64,000 nucleotides of DNA from Wallemia ichthyophaga EXF-994 (Eukaryota; Basidiomycota; Wallemiomycetes; Wallemiales; Wallemiaceae). The position numbers and the translations under genes are program-made. The stretch is taken from positions 24,646-88,645 of the forward strand of contig NW_008806299.1 of the NCBI RefSeq assembly GCF_000400465.1, read 5' to 3'. The notes below the pieces were generated by a model. The model searched no databases. It was not told where the DNA came from and was given only the letters and a program-made list of their open reading frames with translations. Below, piece after piece: positions 1 through 11,211 of the stretch (positions are counted from its first letter, which is position 1; each line of letters begins with the position of its first letter).

Positions 1-2780
1 GTATGAACGCAATGAAGTGATCACCAGGCGCTTCCTTAGAATTGTCATTGAGTGGGACATATAGCAATCCCGATAAGTTCTGTTCGTTGTTTATCTCTAT
101 ATTAGGATATTCCCGCTTCAGTCTTGTTGTGTATCGAATATCTTTCCACTTCTTCTGCTTGAGGTACTTTCCAATTTGCTTAATGTCATCGTAATACTCA
201 TCATTACCAATGATTTTCATCTTGCCATTGTAGCAGATAATTAAATTCTCACTATCGAAGAGGCGAAGTAGATCAATGTCTTTATTTGACGAGATACTTC
301 CACTCATTGTGTCATTTGGATTCATCAGAATGCTTCGTCCCATGAGACGTTTTCTATATATTGCATTATCCATATTTCTAGATATCATATCAGAAAACAT
401 CTGTGAAGCTTTGTTAGGTTGTTTGAGTCGGGCAATGAACTAAACTCACCTTCAGTAGTTGCATTTGAGGGAATGAAACTCTCATCTCCTTCTCGAAAGA
501 GTGACACGATACCAAACCAAAGAGATTGCTACTATTAGGACGCTGCGTGACAACACTGATTGACAGGGATGACCTGACATTCATATTTTTTAAATAGCGA
601 ATATGTATTGGCGACATAGCTCTAAGAGCACAGCCGCTCATATTTAGTGGATATTTCAAGTCATTTTTGTTTCTGACAACCACCTGACTAATCTTTGCAT
701 CTCGATCAAAAAGTTGCCTAACTTTGCTGTGTTTATAAAGCTCTCTAGCTTGAGCGGGAATATCAGAGGCAGGGAAATGTAGCCCATGAAAAATTTCATT
801 GCAGCGCTGCCAGTTCATGAGTTCACTCTCAACCTTTCCATTGGCTTCGCTGTCAAACTTATACAACAGCACTCTGTCAAAATTGGTAATATCCTTTGTA
901 AGACCTACGATGACATCGTAGAGGTCTTCAATCGACTTCTCTGCTGCTTCAGCAAGTTGGGAATCAATCTCTTGACAAAGACTCAAAACATCTAGTGAGC
1001 TAATTCCATCTGGATTGTTGATGTGTCTTCTTATTTTTGCGCTCAAATGTTCGCGATCCATCTCCTCTTCTCGTATGGCACGTTTAGAGTCGTCTAGCGT
1101 TTCCAATTGCCTTCTCTCCTTTTCAAGCTTCTCCAAGAACAACTTGTTAGTCCTTTGTGATCTTTGCAGTATCCTGAGTGGCTTAGATTTACTGATAGTA
1201 GACCGGCGAATTTCAAGCAGAGTAGCATAGCTGTCCTGTCCCAAACTCCAATAAGGCTCGTCGTAGTAGTCTGGATTTTGCTCATCTGCGTTATTTGTTT
1301 TGACGTCAGTGACTTCCTGCATGTTATTAGGTTTAACAGTGTCATTTGTGCTGTTCGTGTTTGACTGAATCGTATGATCAACAGAGCCGTTATTCCTGAT
1401 AGTGTCTTCAGCAGAATTGCTGCTTTGCTTGAACAAGTTAATGGGATATAACGGGTGGATATCCTTGTCAAAAATTCTAGGTATCTCAGCGTTACTCATT
1501 TTTGCCTTAGCGGCTGGATCATAAATCGGTTCAAATTCGAGAATAATTCGACGACCACCTTGATCTTGACTGTTATGATGAACGGGTTCTTCACCTAGTT
1601 CATTTTCCATATCGTTAACAGCTGCGGTAGTGGTAGCTTTCTGCGCTGCACACCAACACCACCATTCTCGGCTACCCTCGATGCCTTCCTTCCCTACACC
1701 TGACAAGGAGAACGTGTGTATCGCTTCTCTATCTCTCTTGTCTCCGTCCAATTCGATTAGCTCGATAATAACATCATGCAGCTTAGACGCGCTTTCGGCA
1801 CTGAGAATATCGGTCAAACAGTTAAGCTTGAAGAGATTGCGCACTGAAGTACCAAGATGTACATTGACGTTCTCTGACGCTTGCATGACGCGCAACTCAT
1901 CATCATACAATTCAACCACAAGCAAGCATCCAAAGCTTTGTATGGCACCAGGTGTTGCAATGGGTTCATCTTCACATGTGTGGATCTGATTATCACCGAC
2001 TTGGATATAGAATCCGTCTTGGGCTTCCTTGAGTGAGAATGCTGGGAATTTCGGTAAAGCGGTGTCAGATGATGTATTATTGGTTGTCTCTTCTCTTGAT
2101 GGTTTACTAAAAATATCTACTGTGCTATACTGATCATCAGCGGAATCTTCCTTATCCTTCTGACGATTATATTGTATGTGTGATTCCATAGCTTCAGCGG
2201 CGGTACTGGTGCGATATTTAAAAAATTCATTGGACTGACTAGCATCTTGGACTGCCTCATCCTTTTCTTTGCCTCTTTTGGCATCTTCACCTGACATACT
2301 CAAACCGCTACTGACAGCATCGTTTTCGCGCTGGGTTTCCTCATCCAAAGTTGGGCCATCTTCACCAGAATCAGCGTTGGTGGTGGAGATGGAATCGACT
2401 GATCTGTCATCAGCGGAAGATGGTGTCCTTTCGTCTGTACGTAGTTAGTCATCATTTTTGCGCCGATAGCACCACAAACCTGGTAAGGGGAGATTTGGAT
2501 CATCGGTGGCTACATGCTGCTCCAATCTCTGTGGAGCGGTATTGGATTGAGGCTGCTGGCTCGAATACACCTCATCTCTAGGATTTGTAGGCCGTCTGCT
2601 GTAGACGAACTCTCCAGATGAAGAGGGCGAATATGCTGGTCGCTGGGCTTTGTCAGTGTGTTTATGGGAGCCTTCTGATGCTAAATCCTGGGCTTCGTTG
2701 CCTTCTTGGGCTTGTTGATCCTTAGCCACTTCCTGCTGCGACGATCGCCTAGACTTCTGTGGGAAGCTGAATTCAGTCAT
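1..2780 (-). CDS. Fungal phytochrome, 3' part outside the window
   Basis: Red/far-red photoreceptor of the fungal FphA type, normally a bilin-binding sensor fused to a histidine kinase and response regulator. Three exons are visible (2780-2480, 2434-450, 400-1), joined by 45- and 49-nt introns; the first has a GACTAAC branch site. About 895 residues are encoded before the window ends. The first ~225 residues are low-complexity and hydrophilic. A PAS domain follows with CEDEPIATPGAIQSFG at about residues 254-269; its Cys254 matches the biliverdin-attachment cysteine of bacterial and fungal phytochromes. The GAF domain (about 570-760) carries HGLHFPASDIPAQA and SPIHIRYLKNMNVRSSLS. The open third exon runs into the PHY domain. 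The kinase and receiver parts lie beyond position 1 and cannot be judged. The start is the first ATG in frame; the intron from 2479 restores the frame into the conserved part. Confidence 0.93.
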
Positions 2781-3190
2781 ACTAAATTTATTAAACTGTT
2801 TTCAAGGTTTCTTGTGGGTGTTTTGTGTGATTTCGTGTTGTGTTTTCGTTATGAATTTCAAGCTGGCCGTAAGTGAAAAGACAGTGATCAGCGCTTTGAG
2901 AGTGGGGCACGCAAAAGATAAGATTCGGTTCAAATGCACTATTTATAGGTACAACACAGTCTGTAAATGCTTGAAGCTTGAGAAATTAATTTAATTCGGA
3001 TGATTTTCTGATTTTCGAGCGATCAGCGAGCGGGTTAATAAGCTTAACGTGAAGTGAAGTTTTCTGGACAAACGGTTTCGCAGAGGCTTTGGTATACATA
3101 ATATCCTTTATGTTCTCTGCTTTACTCCTCTTGGGGTTTTGACTTGCTGACTTGCCTTTGACTTATCATTTTTACTGTTTAGCTACCACA
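2781..3190. other. Divergent intergenic region, phytochrome / HIT gene
   Basis: About 410 bases between two divergent start codons. It is AT-rich, with a pyrimidine-rich stretch near 3115-3150. It must contain both promoters, but I recognise no specific site. Confidence 0.4.
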
Positions 3191-3812
3191 ATGGCCAAGC
3201 AGTTATTCCACAAGTTTGATATCACCAGCCAGTCGTTCTACAGATCCAGTCTATCAGCTGCGTTTGTAAATCTCAAGCCTATTGTGCCAGGTCGTGAGTC
3301 AGGAGATAGCGCTCATTCATTAGCTCACGTTGAAGCAGATGTGCTTGTGATTCCGCAGCGCAAGGTGGAGAGATTCACTGAGCTCTCCCCGGATGAAGTA
3401 TCTGACTTGTTTTTGTCCGTCCAGCGCGTCGGTAAGGTGTGTCTGCGTGTCAGCGAATGCATGTTCTAATCGGCGCGTATCGCAGGTCGTAGAAAGCGTG
3501 TGGCGATCGAATGCTCTCACTGTATCAGTACAAGACGGCGTAGATGCTGGCCAGACCGTCCCGCACATCCACGTTCACGTTCTACCCAGAAAACCAAACG
3601 ACTTTCCGTCCAGCGACCAGATTTACGAAGAGCTGCAAAAGCAGAACATACAGGGTAACTACGAGGAGCTGATAAGAAACGCTAAAATCAAAATGGACTC
3701 GGATCGCCAGCCAAGAACGTTAGCGGAGGTAGGTAACGGTGCAATAAGCGCAAATTCAGCTGATATCGTGTAGATGGAGAAAGAAGCTGATATGCTATCC
3801 AAGTATTTCTAA
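3191..3812 (+). CDS. Fhit-type HIT-family diadenosine polyphosphate hydrolase
   Basis: Histidine-triad hydrolase of the Fhit/Hnt2/Aph1 branch, which splits diadenosine triphosphate to ADP and AMP. Four exons (3191-3293, 3339-3436, 3486-3728, 3774-3812) give 160 aa. Splicing rebuilds the Fhit strand PGHVLVIP, then [15 protein letters not shown], the glutamine-containing [12 protein letters not shown] and the triad [10 protein letters not shown]. The last exon adds the typical short acidic-aliphatic tail ending KYF. The start at 3191 (CACAATGG) was preferred over an in-frame ATG at 3152 because Fhit proteins begin just before the first beta strand. Length and motif order are normal, so it is probably functional. 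It is divergent from the phytochrome gene; no functional link is implied. Confidence 0.93.
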
Positions 3813-3966
3813 CAAATATACCAAAATCGTTTGTTGCCAGCATATGAGGAATGCAGCCACTTTGTAAATAAATTTATTGATTTGTGATTCTCTACCGCCT
3901 ACTTTGCCGCTCAAATTGTTTCTGTCATCCTCGTTCAACTCTATATCCCAAACACCCACGAACGAC

Positions 3967-5022
3967 ATGGTACAATTCATCATACGTGCGTCCAACGACC
4001 TCAAGATCCCAATAGACGTAGATGCCGAGAAGACGGTGCTGGAGCTGAAGCACCACGTGCAGACGCTCAACGCCGAGTATCCGGCTGAACGCCTTCGACT
4101 CATCTACTCGGGCAAAGTGCTTAAGGACGAGGAGCAGTTGAGCAAGTACAGCATCGCAGAAGGCAACACGGTGCACATGGTGAAGGGCGCGCCAAAATCT
4201 ACGCCCTCATCGTCATCAGCCCAGCCAGCCACCGCGGCGCCAACTCCTGAACAGAACGGTATTCCATCCACGCTGTCCACCGGGGCTGGAGCCCACGACA
4301 GTCTAATCGAGCAGCTGGGATCGTCCAGAGTGGCGGGAGCACTCAACAGCCAAGGCATTGATGTAACCAACCCCAATATGTTGCAGGATCTTATGAGCAG
4401 TCCCGAGTTCTCCAACCAAATGTCGAGAATGATGAGCGATCCTTCCATGCTCGATCAGGTGTTGAATTCCCCTCAATTCGCTAGTCTCCCAGCTGACAGA
4501 CGTGAGCACATGCGTCAGACTATGCAATCACCTTTGTGGGTGCTGCTTTGCTTCTAGGTGGTGCGACAGTTTTAACTCTCATGCAGCTTCAGATCTATGA
4601 TGTCGAATCCTGAGACGATACGCGCAATGATGCAGGCGCAGAGGGCATTTGGCGGTGGAGATGGCGCCGGCGGACAAGGCTTTCCACCACCAGGATCATT
4701 GGGACAGCAGCCAAACGCACAAGGTGAACAGCAGCAACAGCAGCAACAGGATCCAATGGCTGGTATACAGAATCTCCAGAATTTACTCGGCGGCGCAGGC
4801 GGATTAGGTGGTTTGGGTGGTCTTGGAGGTATGGGTGGTTTCGGAGGTTTCGGCCAGCCATCTCAGAACACAGACCAAAGACCGCCAGAGGAGAGATACG
4901 AGACACAGCTTTCACAATTGACAGGTATGGGATTCACAGACGCAAACAAGAATATCAGAGCTCTGATGGCGACTGGTGGAGACATCAATGCGGCAGTTGA
5001 ATACCTTTTTACTAATTTGTAA
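3967..5022 (+). CDS. DSK2: Ubiquilin, UBL-UBA proteasome shuttle factor
   Basis: Carries ubiquitylated proteins to the proteasome in nucleus and cytosol. Two exons (3967-4535, 4587-5022; 51-nt intron with a TTTTAACTC branch region) give 334 aa. Residues 1-75 are a ubiquitin-like domain containing [19 protein letters not shown] Ser/Pro/Thr linker follows, then an STI1/ubiquilin repeat region rich in Met, Asn and Pro ([29 protein letters not shown]). A Gln- and Gly-rich linker (poly-Q near 4722-4750) precedes a C-terminal UBA domain with [20 protein letters not shown]. An in-frame upstream ATG exists at 3877, but 3967 starts exactly at the UBL fold and has a good context (GACATGG). Domain order matches yeast Dsk2. 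Confidence 0.95.
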
Positions 5023-5260
5023 AATTTTAGGCGTTTCTGTTTGAAATTACGTTATATTTGTTGTGAAGCATAAATCTTGCGAATGATCATCTTTAAATTC
5101 GTGATAAGGTTTTTTTACATACGCTTCAGGTTTCATCATAGGTAAGCAGTGGAGATAGTGGAGCTTTGACATAATTCGTGACTTGACCAACAACCACAAC
5201 TAAAATCTGGTTTCAAGAAGTGAGCGCGCCCTGTTACAAGCCGAGCTAATTTTGTAGCAG

Positions 5261-5506
5261 ATGGGTGACAGCCCAATGTCGATCGAAGCGGGACCAAGAC
5301 GGATGCTTTTCGATTTTATGCTCGAGAACGACAAAGTGCACATTACAGCGACTCAGCTTGTCTACGTTCTTTCTGCTATAGACTACAACTACGTTTTAGT
5401 AAAAGTCGTCGATAGCATGGGTCGTGACCATACGACTGTCGTCGGCGATGAAATCAAGGTGCCGACCAGTTATATTGATTTCAACAATGACATCGACAGC
5501 ACGTGA
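5261..5506 (+). CDS. Small SH3-like protein, copy 1
   Basis: Single-exon 81-aa reading frame. Residues ~27-75 resemble a degenerate SH3 fold: a run of beta strands ending in VPTSYIDF, the equivalent of the SH3 motif VPxxYxxL. The usual ALYDY strand is not recognisable. The sequence just before the ATG (5220-5260, beginning GTGAGC and ending TTTTGTAGCAG) looks like a 41-nt 5'-UTR intron. The next gene downstream on the same strand encodes a clearer SH3 domain with the same ending, so the two look like a tandem duplicate pair. Function unknown; an adaptor role would be inference only. Confidence 0.5.
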   Translation: MGDSPMSIEAGPRRMLFDFMLENDKVHITATQLVYVLSAIDYNYVLVKVVDSMGRDHTTVVGDEIKVPTSYIDFNNDIDST

Positions 5507-5790
5507 CGCACAGATATCACGCACATAGCCTTCTTTGCACAACAAACGTCACATGATGACGCAAAACTAAACAAGGGCGTATTTTCTTTTTGTAATTGGT
5601 TTTTATTTGGCTGCTTTGGTTCTCGGTAATTTTTAAGGCTTGACAGGATGTTTCAGACTTTCACGCGTCGTATAAATGACCAACGAGAAACGGGGCCACT
5701 ACTGAAGCTCCAGCGTATTTAGCCAGTGTGGTGTGTTCACTGTGCTGGCTACATTCCACATATTCCATGACGTCTTGACGCCTTTAATGA

Positions 5791-6256
5791 ATGCATCGAT
5801 TGCGTTGGAAATTTAAAGCCTTTTGTTCCTCTTCACATGCAAAACAAATCGAACTTGGTTTGTGGGCAATTGGTTTATGTGAAATTCATCCTACTAACCA
5901 TCGTACACGCAGGCATAAGAGATTACGCTTATAGCGTATCAGATAAGCGGCATCAGGGCTTGATCGACCAATTCCCCCTCGTGAAGCCAGTTTTGAATAC
6001 TTTTACACCGGATCACAGCAGTAATAGCCACGAGCTAGAAGTGAAAAGTGGAGAGTTTGTTTGGTTACTAGGCGAATTTGATGTCAATTGGACGATCGTC
6101 AGAAAAGTGATCGCCATCGATCCATCGGGGACACTGGTACTCGATAAGAAGCAAGGGATCGTACCGAGCCGTTATATTGATCTTCATTGGTCATGCACAC
6201 AATTTTCTCCAGTCGACGAGGTCACAATACCAGATTTTAACCGTCATACCTCATAA
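5791..6256 (+). CDS. Small SH3-domain protein, copy 2
   Basis: Two exons (5791-5857, 5913-6256) joined by a 55-nt intron with a CTACTAACC branch site give 136 aa. The upstream ATG at 5791 is required because it puts the conserved part in frame after splicing; a TGA stands directly before it. Residues ~70-120 form an SH3 domain: VKSGEFVWLLGEFD, NWTIVRKV, then GIVPSRYIDL. No other domain is visible, so this is an SH3-only protein. It lies about 285 bp from a weaker paralogue on the same strand. The partner and pathway cannot be told from sequence. Confidence 0.6.
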
Positions 6257-6402
6257 CACCTATATACAAATGAGCATGAATGAATGAAATTTCTAAATTA
6301 GTCGTACAAGTTGGAAATCCATGGGCTTGTTGCTTTCCTAGCAAGATAAGAGCATTGAGAATGCATGGATTGATAGTGATGAGGAGCACCTTAATTCCGA
6401 TG

Positions 6403-6648
6403 CTAATAGTCCAGCATCGGTATGCCCTCGAAAGTCTTATCTTTAGCACTTTCAGCGTCCTTGCTAGAGGTGGGCGTCTTGAAGAGTTTGCAAATGCGGC
6501 TGATGGGCTTCTTGGTTCCAAATTTTGAGGCTATCGAAGCTAATGCTATCGAGGTCGTCCTGTTGAGTTTCTCTTGCATAACCGACAGCGTTGTAGCTTG
6601 CCTTTGTACGGGCGAGAAGTCTATCTCTTCATAGCCAGTGAGATACAT
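6403..6648 (-). CDS. Hypothetical protein or terminal exon
   Basis: An 81-codon frame, MYLTGYEEIDFSPVQR.. to ..EGIPMLDY, with balanced amino-acid composition and a basic middle (SKFGTKKPISRICKLFK). The coding-like sequence continues upstream of the ATG in the same frame (HYRES, just above 6648), suggesting the real gene has upstream exons between 6660 and 7000. I could not find a splice combination that keeps the frame. Not recognised. It could be the last exon of a small gene convergent with the SH3 pair. Confidence 0.3.
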   Translation of the reverse strand: MYLTGYEEIDFSPVQRQATTLSVMQEKLNRTTSIALASIASKFGTKKPISRICKLFKTPTSSKDAESAKDKTFEGIPMLDY

Positions 6649-7330
6649 GGATTCGCGGTAATGTGCTGATGATAATGAGATTCTGTGATCTTAAGAGTTT
6701 CACCGTGCTTACAACCAGTTGGGAGGCTCCCCGCCTCGAGGTCCTAATGTGTTTAAGCGGTGCTAATTTACAATAAGCAGCTACCCACGAGCATTGTTGA
6801 AGCAATTAAAGGCTGAGACTGCGCAAGTGACAATGCTACGGCTCTTGATCTCGTTCGACCCTGAAGACCCTTCAAGAAAGCGTTGTAGCTGCGGTGAAGC
6901 CAGTGAATCGCTACAGAGACAGCCAGCCGATATGTTATTGGATTGAATCATCTTGCATGTCTGAGGTTGGGTACTGTGGAGTCGACGCTGTTGCCTCAAA
7001 AAATGCTCCTAGTAATGGGAAAGAGGTTGATATATTAGAAAAAAAATCACTATATAGTACATCCCATTCTTTCTATTTTAATTTTTCTTAGTTTGAGTTA
7101 CTAATGGGTGACGTTTTGATCTACAAAACCACGGATTTGGATACATCTTAAGCATCTCGTAAACGTTCAGAATGACTGAAAATGAAATATATTTACAATT
7201 ATCGAGTCGGCCATCGGTAGAACTCTCACCGCTTTTCATTTTCAATCCTTTGCTCAGTAATACAATTGCCACCGTCCCCTCGATACAAATTAGGGCGAGT
7301 AAGTCGTAATATTTTACCTCTTTCAGCACA
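6649..7330. other. Unresolved intergenic region
   Basis: Contains a short minus-strand open stretch (about 6781-6948) that may belong to the gene at 6403, and an AT-rich segment near 7020-7090. No gene could be closed here. Confidence 0.3.
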
Positions 7331-7678
7331 ATGACACGTGATCCAGTCCTCTACCTCTTCAACGACGACCTCGACAACGCTATCCGCACTGCTAGCATGG
7401 GCAGAAGCGATGATCGTCTGCTGCTATACACAATTGCGATAGCGCTGCGAAGAAGATTGGATACAGACAGCTTGAAAGTGTTTAAGCAGCTCAGTATGAT
7501 GCAATTTCCGCTTCTAGAACGCGTATATAACCATGTGTCTTACCAAAAAGTCATTGAGAAGGTTATCGATTTGGAAGCCATGGACAACCCTCGAGCGAGA
7601 AAGATAGTTGAGGATATACAGTTGAATGAGTTGAAGCTATTGTATGAGTATGCGCAGGTTCAATCGAAGCAAGAGTGA
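7331..7678 (+). CDS. Hypothetical small alpha-helical protein
   Basis: Intronless 115-aa protein, MTRDPVLYLFNDDLDNAI.. to ..LLYEYAQVQSKQE. No signal peptide or membrane segment. Predicted mostly helical, with heptad-like hydrophobics in the second half (LLERVYNHVSYQKVIEKVIDL). The ATG follows a pyrimidine-rich stretch and has A at -3. Its stop lies about 180 bp from the 3' end of GUF1, so the genes converge. I do not recognise the family. It reads as a genuine gene because its composition is uniform and no overlapping frame is better. Confidence 0.55.
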   Translation: MTRDPVLYLFNDDLDNAIRTASMGRSDDRLLLYTIAIALRRRLDTDSLKVFKQLSMMQFPLLERVYNHVSYQKVIEKVIDLEAMDNPRARKIVEDIQLNELKLLYEYAQVQSKQE

Positions 7679-7854
7679 AAATCAAAAGTCGCCATAACGC
7701 CACACACTTTCTCATTTCTTCAAATATAGACTGTAATATGCACTGTACTTTTACAAAACGACCTAGCTACGAATATAATACTTAACATTTATAACAATAT
7801 TGCGGAACCTTTTAAGACTTGTCGACCACTCCACACCCCACATACATTACTCTT

Positions 7855-9859
7855 TCAACTCTTCATGAGGTCGTAGAATGCACTTTGAGGCAAGTGAATA
7901 TTTCCCACTGCCTTCGTCTTTAGCTTGGCTTTACCGCGTTTCTGCTGGTTAAGTTTTTTGAGCTTACGGTCAAAGTGACCACCGTACAACCCTTCCGTCA
8001 CATTCATCCGCATGGCCTTGATAGTTTCTCTGGCGATGGGCTTCTGTCCAATGGCAGCTTGGATCGCGACCTCGAACTGCTGTTTTGGGATGACATCTTT
8101 GAGTTTGCTCACCCAGTGCTTGGCGACATCCATCGACTTGGAGCGGTGCACAATCATAGCAAGTGCATCAACCGGCCTATGATGAATCAGCATGTTCAGC
8201 TTGACGAGATCGCTAGCGACGTAGTCCGCCTGCTGGTACTCGAAAGATGCATAGCCGCTAGTCGCCGATTTCAGTTTGGCGTAGAAGTCAGTAACTATTT
8301 CTGCGAGCGGGACGTGATATTTGAGGTGCACCCGCGGGGGATTGGAGTTCTCGAGATAGTTGAACGCGACTTGGTCGCCGCGGTGTGCTGACATGAGCTC
8401 TATCACACTGCCTAGATACTCATCAGGCACTATAACTTCCGCATTCACGTAGGGCTCGAATAGCGACGCTTTCTTATTAGAAAGCTCGTGCGGCTCGGGG
8501 AAGTCTGAAGGCACCCGCACTATCCGCTCCTCGCCGCCCTGGATCACCTTGTAAGGGACAGTTGGTGCGGTGATGATAACCTCCGAGTCGTGCTCATCTT
8601 CCAAGCGCTGCCTGAATACATCGAGGTGCAGTTGTCCGAGAAATCCAACCCTGCAGCCCTGTCCCAAGGCATTCGAGGACTCTCTATTCACAGTCACGCT
8701 GGGATCGTTGAGAGTGAGTCTCTTCACATTTTCTTCTAGTCTCAGGAAATCTTTGTTGTCAACGGGAAACACTCCAGCAAAGACCATCGGCTTGACTGGC
8801 TGAAAACCAGGGAGGGGCTCGACTGGTTGCGACTGCTTGTAGATTGTGTCACCTATGTGTGCCTCGCTCGACTCCTTCATTCCACACACCAAGTATCCCA
8901 CTTGTCCGTGCTGCAGATGCGTCGTCGGCTTCTCGGCTGGATTCAGCACACCAACCTCCCCCACTGTGTACCTGCTTTTTGAGTGGTGCGAAACGACAAC
9001 ATCACCTGGTAGTGTGTTAGACGGGCTGAGCTATGTGAAATATTTGGCTCCCACCCTTCTGTATCGACCCACTCTCAATTTTGATGAGCGACACTGCGCC
9101 TCTGAATTTGTCAAAGTATGAGTCAAACAGGAGCGCTTTGAGGGGCTGTTGGCGGGGCGGAGTAGGTGATGGAGGAGGAGGAGGTATTTGGTCGACAATC
9201 GCATGCAACACCTTTTCTACATTCAGCCCTGACTTGGCTGATATGGGCAGAGCAGAGTCTATATCGAGGTCGAACTGCATGAGCACCTGCTCAATAACAG
9301 CGTCAGGCTCCGCAGCCGGCAAATCTATTTTGTTGATAACGGGTATGATTTTGAGATTGCGCTGACTGGCAAGCTCAAACACAGACAGCGTCTGCGCCTG
9401 AATACCCTGCGTAGCATCAACCAGCAGCAGCGCACCGTCGCAAGCTCCCAGCGATCTGCTCACTTCGTAGCTGAAATCTACATGTCCGGGTGTATCTATC
9501 AGATTGAGAAGGTACTTGTCCCCTTTATAATCATAAAGCATGCTCGATGAATTCGCCTTCACTGTAATGCCGCGCTCACGCTCCACCTCCAGCTTGTCGA
9601 GCACTTGCTGATTCTGGCCGGGCTTGATTGTATTGGTGAGTTCGAGGAGGCGATCAGAGAGCGTGCTCTTCCCATGATCGATGTGCGCTACGACTGAGAA
9701 ATTGCGTATCTTCTCTGTGGGGTAATCTTCCATGTTGATGCATCTCCGTGTCGTCGTTGAGAGATTGCGGATCTCCGAGGCGAGGAAGGCCAGCGGAGAT
9801 TTACGGATTCGACTGACTGCCGCGCATGGAGTGCGATACATGCTCATCGACATGCTCAT
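7855..9859 (-). CDS. GUF1: Mitochondrial ribosome-associated GTPase (LepA/EF4)
   Basis: Translational GTPase of the mitochondrial matrix that acts on stalled or mis-translocated ribosomes. Two exons (9859-9055, 9005-7855) with a 49-nt intron (GTCTAAC branch site) give 651 aa. The N-terminus is Met/Ser/Arg-rich without acidic residues, fitting a targeting peptide (RNLSTTTRR). G motifs are AHIDHGKST, DTPGHVDF and NKIDLP. Splicing restores the domain-II strand GDVVVSHHSKSRYTVGEVGV. The LepA-specific C-terminus is present (rich in Lys, FDRKLKKLNQQKRGKAK). Four ATGs occur within the first seven codons (MSMSMSM), so the exact start is ambiguous by a few residues. Length is normal. Confidence 0.95.
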
Positions 9860-10404
9860 CGGCGCTTTCTATACAATGCAAATGGTGGTGCGCTATAAAG
9901 AGCAATCGCACTGAGCTAATGCTGGCGAATATTAACGAGTACAAAGACGTTCAGCCTGGAGATGTGCTCAGATGAATCTCGGCTTTAAGAATTAAAGCAG
10001 CTTTCTGCCTTGAATTTTGCAAGAGCAATATAGCCAATAATAAGGAATAGGCGATTTGAAGGCTATTTGGAATACGAACTTCAAGACGTCATTCAATTTT
10101 ACCAAGTAATACGGTTATACAATCTTCCTTTCTTCCCCTCAAACGTATCACCAGATGACGTCGCCAATGAACATTCAGCATCATCGGATTATCGAAAGCA
10201 GTATGTTAGCAACTTTTGTTGTCATCTGTCAATAATTACTGATTGATTTATCAAAAAGTGTATATATGGAATTTTTGTAGACACCGCTGTCAGCTGTCAA
10301 AAGAGGAGTCTGTCTGTCAATTTACGTTAGCTTTGCCGCCCACATGTGAAGACTAATGACAGTGCTATGTAATTTTAGCGTTCCATCACTTCAATACCAT
10401 CAAC
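9860..10404. other. Intergenic region, GUF1 / secreted-protein gene
   Basis: About 545 bases between divergent genes. AT-rich, with no recognised RNA or repeat. Confidence 0.4.
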
Positions 10405-10686
10405 ATGATTTCACAATTCATCACAATCGCTTCAATCGCCTTCACAATCAATAATGCAGCAGTCGACCCATATAAACAAAGCTTGAAGTACGAGGAAGTA
10501 CATGTCACCGACCATCACGACTTTGTTAGCGAGAAAGATACGCCGCCAAGCCCCATTATGAACACGAACCCACACATTGTCGATTCTCGGAGAAGATGCA
10601 ACTACAAGGGCAACGACAAAAGAGGCTACTATATGAGGGGTGAGAGTAATCTTGGTTGTGCTCGTCAGTACGCTGACATTATTTAG
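10405..10686 (+). CDS. Small secreted protein, unknown
   Basis: 93-aa frame with an apparent N-terminal signal sequence (MISQFITIASIAFTINNAA). The rest is hydrophilic, His/Asp/Glu-rich in the middle, with two Cys near the end. It shares order and spacing with the broken frame near 11.2 kb: signal, then YEEV (HYEV in the other copy), then a single Cys followed by a Gly/Lys-rich segment. An intron-like end (ATTATTTAG) lies at the stop, so the true C-terminus may differ. Function unknown; small secreted effector-like proteins are common in fungi. Confidence 0.4.
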   Translation: MISQFITIASIAFTINNAAVDPYKQSLKYEEVHVTDHHDFVSEKDTPPSPIMNTNPHIVDSRRRCNYKGNDKRGYYMRGESNLGCARQYADII

Positions 10687-10689
10687 GAC

Positions 10690-11211
10690 TTTGAGAGGCT
10701 GCACCAAACTTACTTCATAGCGCTGCGATGATTATGCATACTAAGACATAGAAAGAGTGCATATACTGCATTTCCTTACAATTGAATGAAAGTTCAACAC
10801 TTAAATAGTTGGAGTTATAAGACCGGGAGGTCTTGACTATATTATGATACCATTTGTAAAGATACAAATACGATCGAGTTTTAACGGGAAAGCACTAAGA
10901 AAAAAACACGGTATTTGTCTGTGTTTTGAAGGTGATTTTGCAATTGTGTCGCCCTGCACTACGAGCCTCCTCGATCTTCGTAAAGAAAATTTTGTAGACA
11001 TATTATGCAGTCTTCTAGCCTATATCTATTGCCCGATTATATTCAGGCAATAGCTATTTCCACTTTGAGCTTTTAACGCCTATTTGCCCATGCAATTAGA
11101 TCGTTAACCTAGTGTCAGACAAAACTGACATTCTAATTGGCAAGTAGCGGAGTTCAGTAAGCTAGATAAAGTGTATTTCTGAAATTCCGCAATCAGCCCA
11201 CGGACACCAAA
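10690..11211. other. Gap between two small secreted-protein loci
   Basis: About 520 bases. A 69-codon frame at 10844-11053 has no start context or recognised similarity. Otherwise AT-rich with nothing recognised. Confidence 0.3.

Noticed and set aside
7078-7329. Minus-strand frame upstream of the gene at 7331
   Set aside because: Occupies the promoter of a better-supported gene and shows no recognised motif.
10844-11053. 69-codon plus-strand frame
   Set aside because: No homology, poor start context and no neighbour supporting it.
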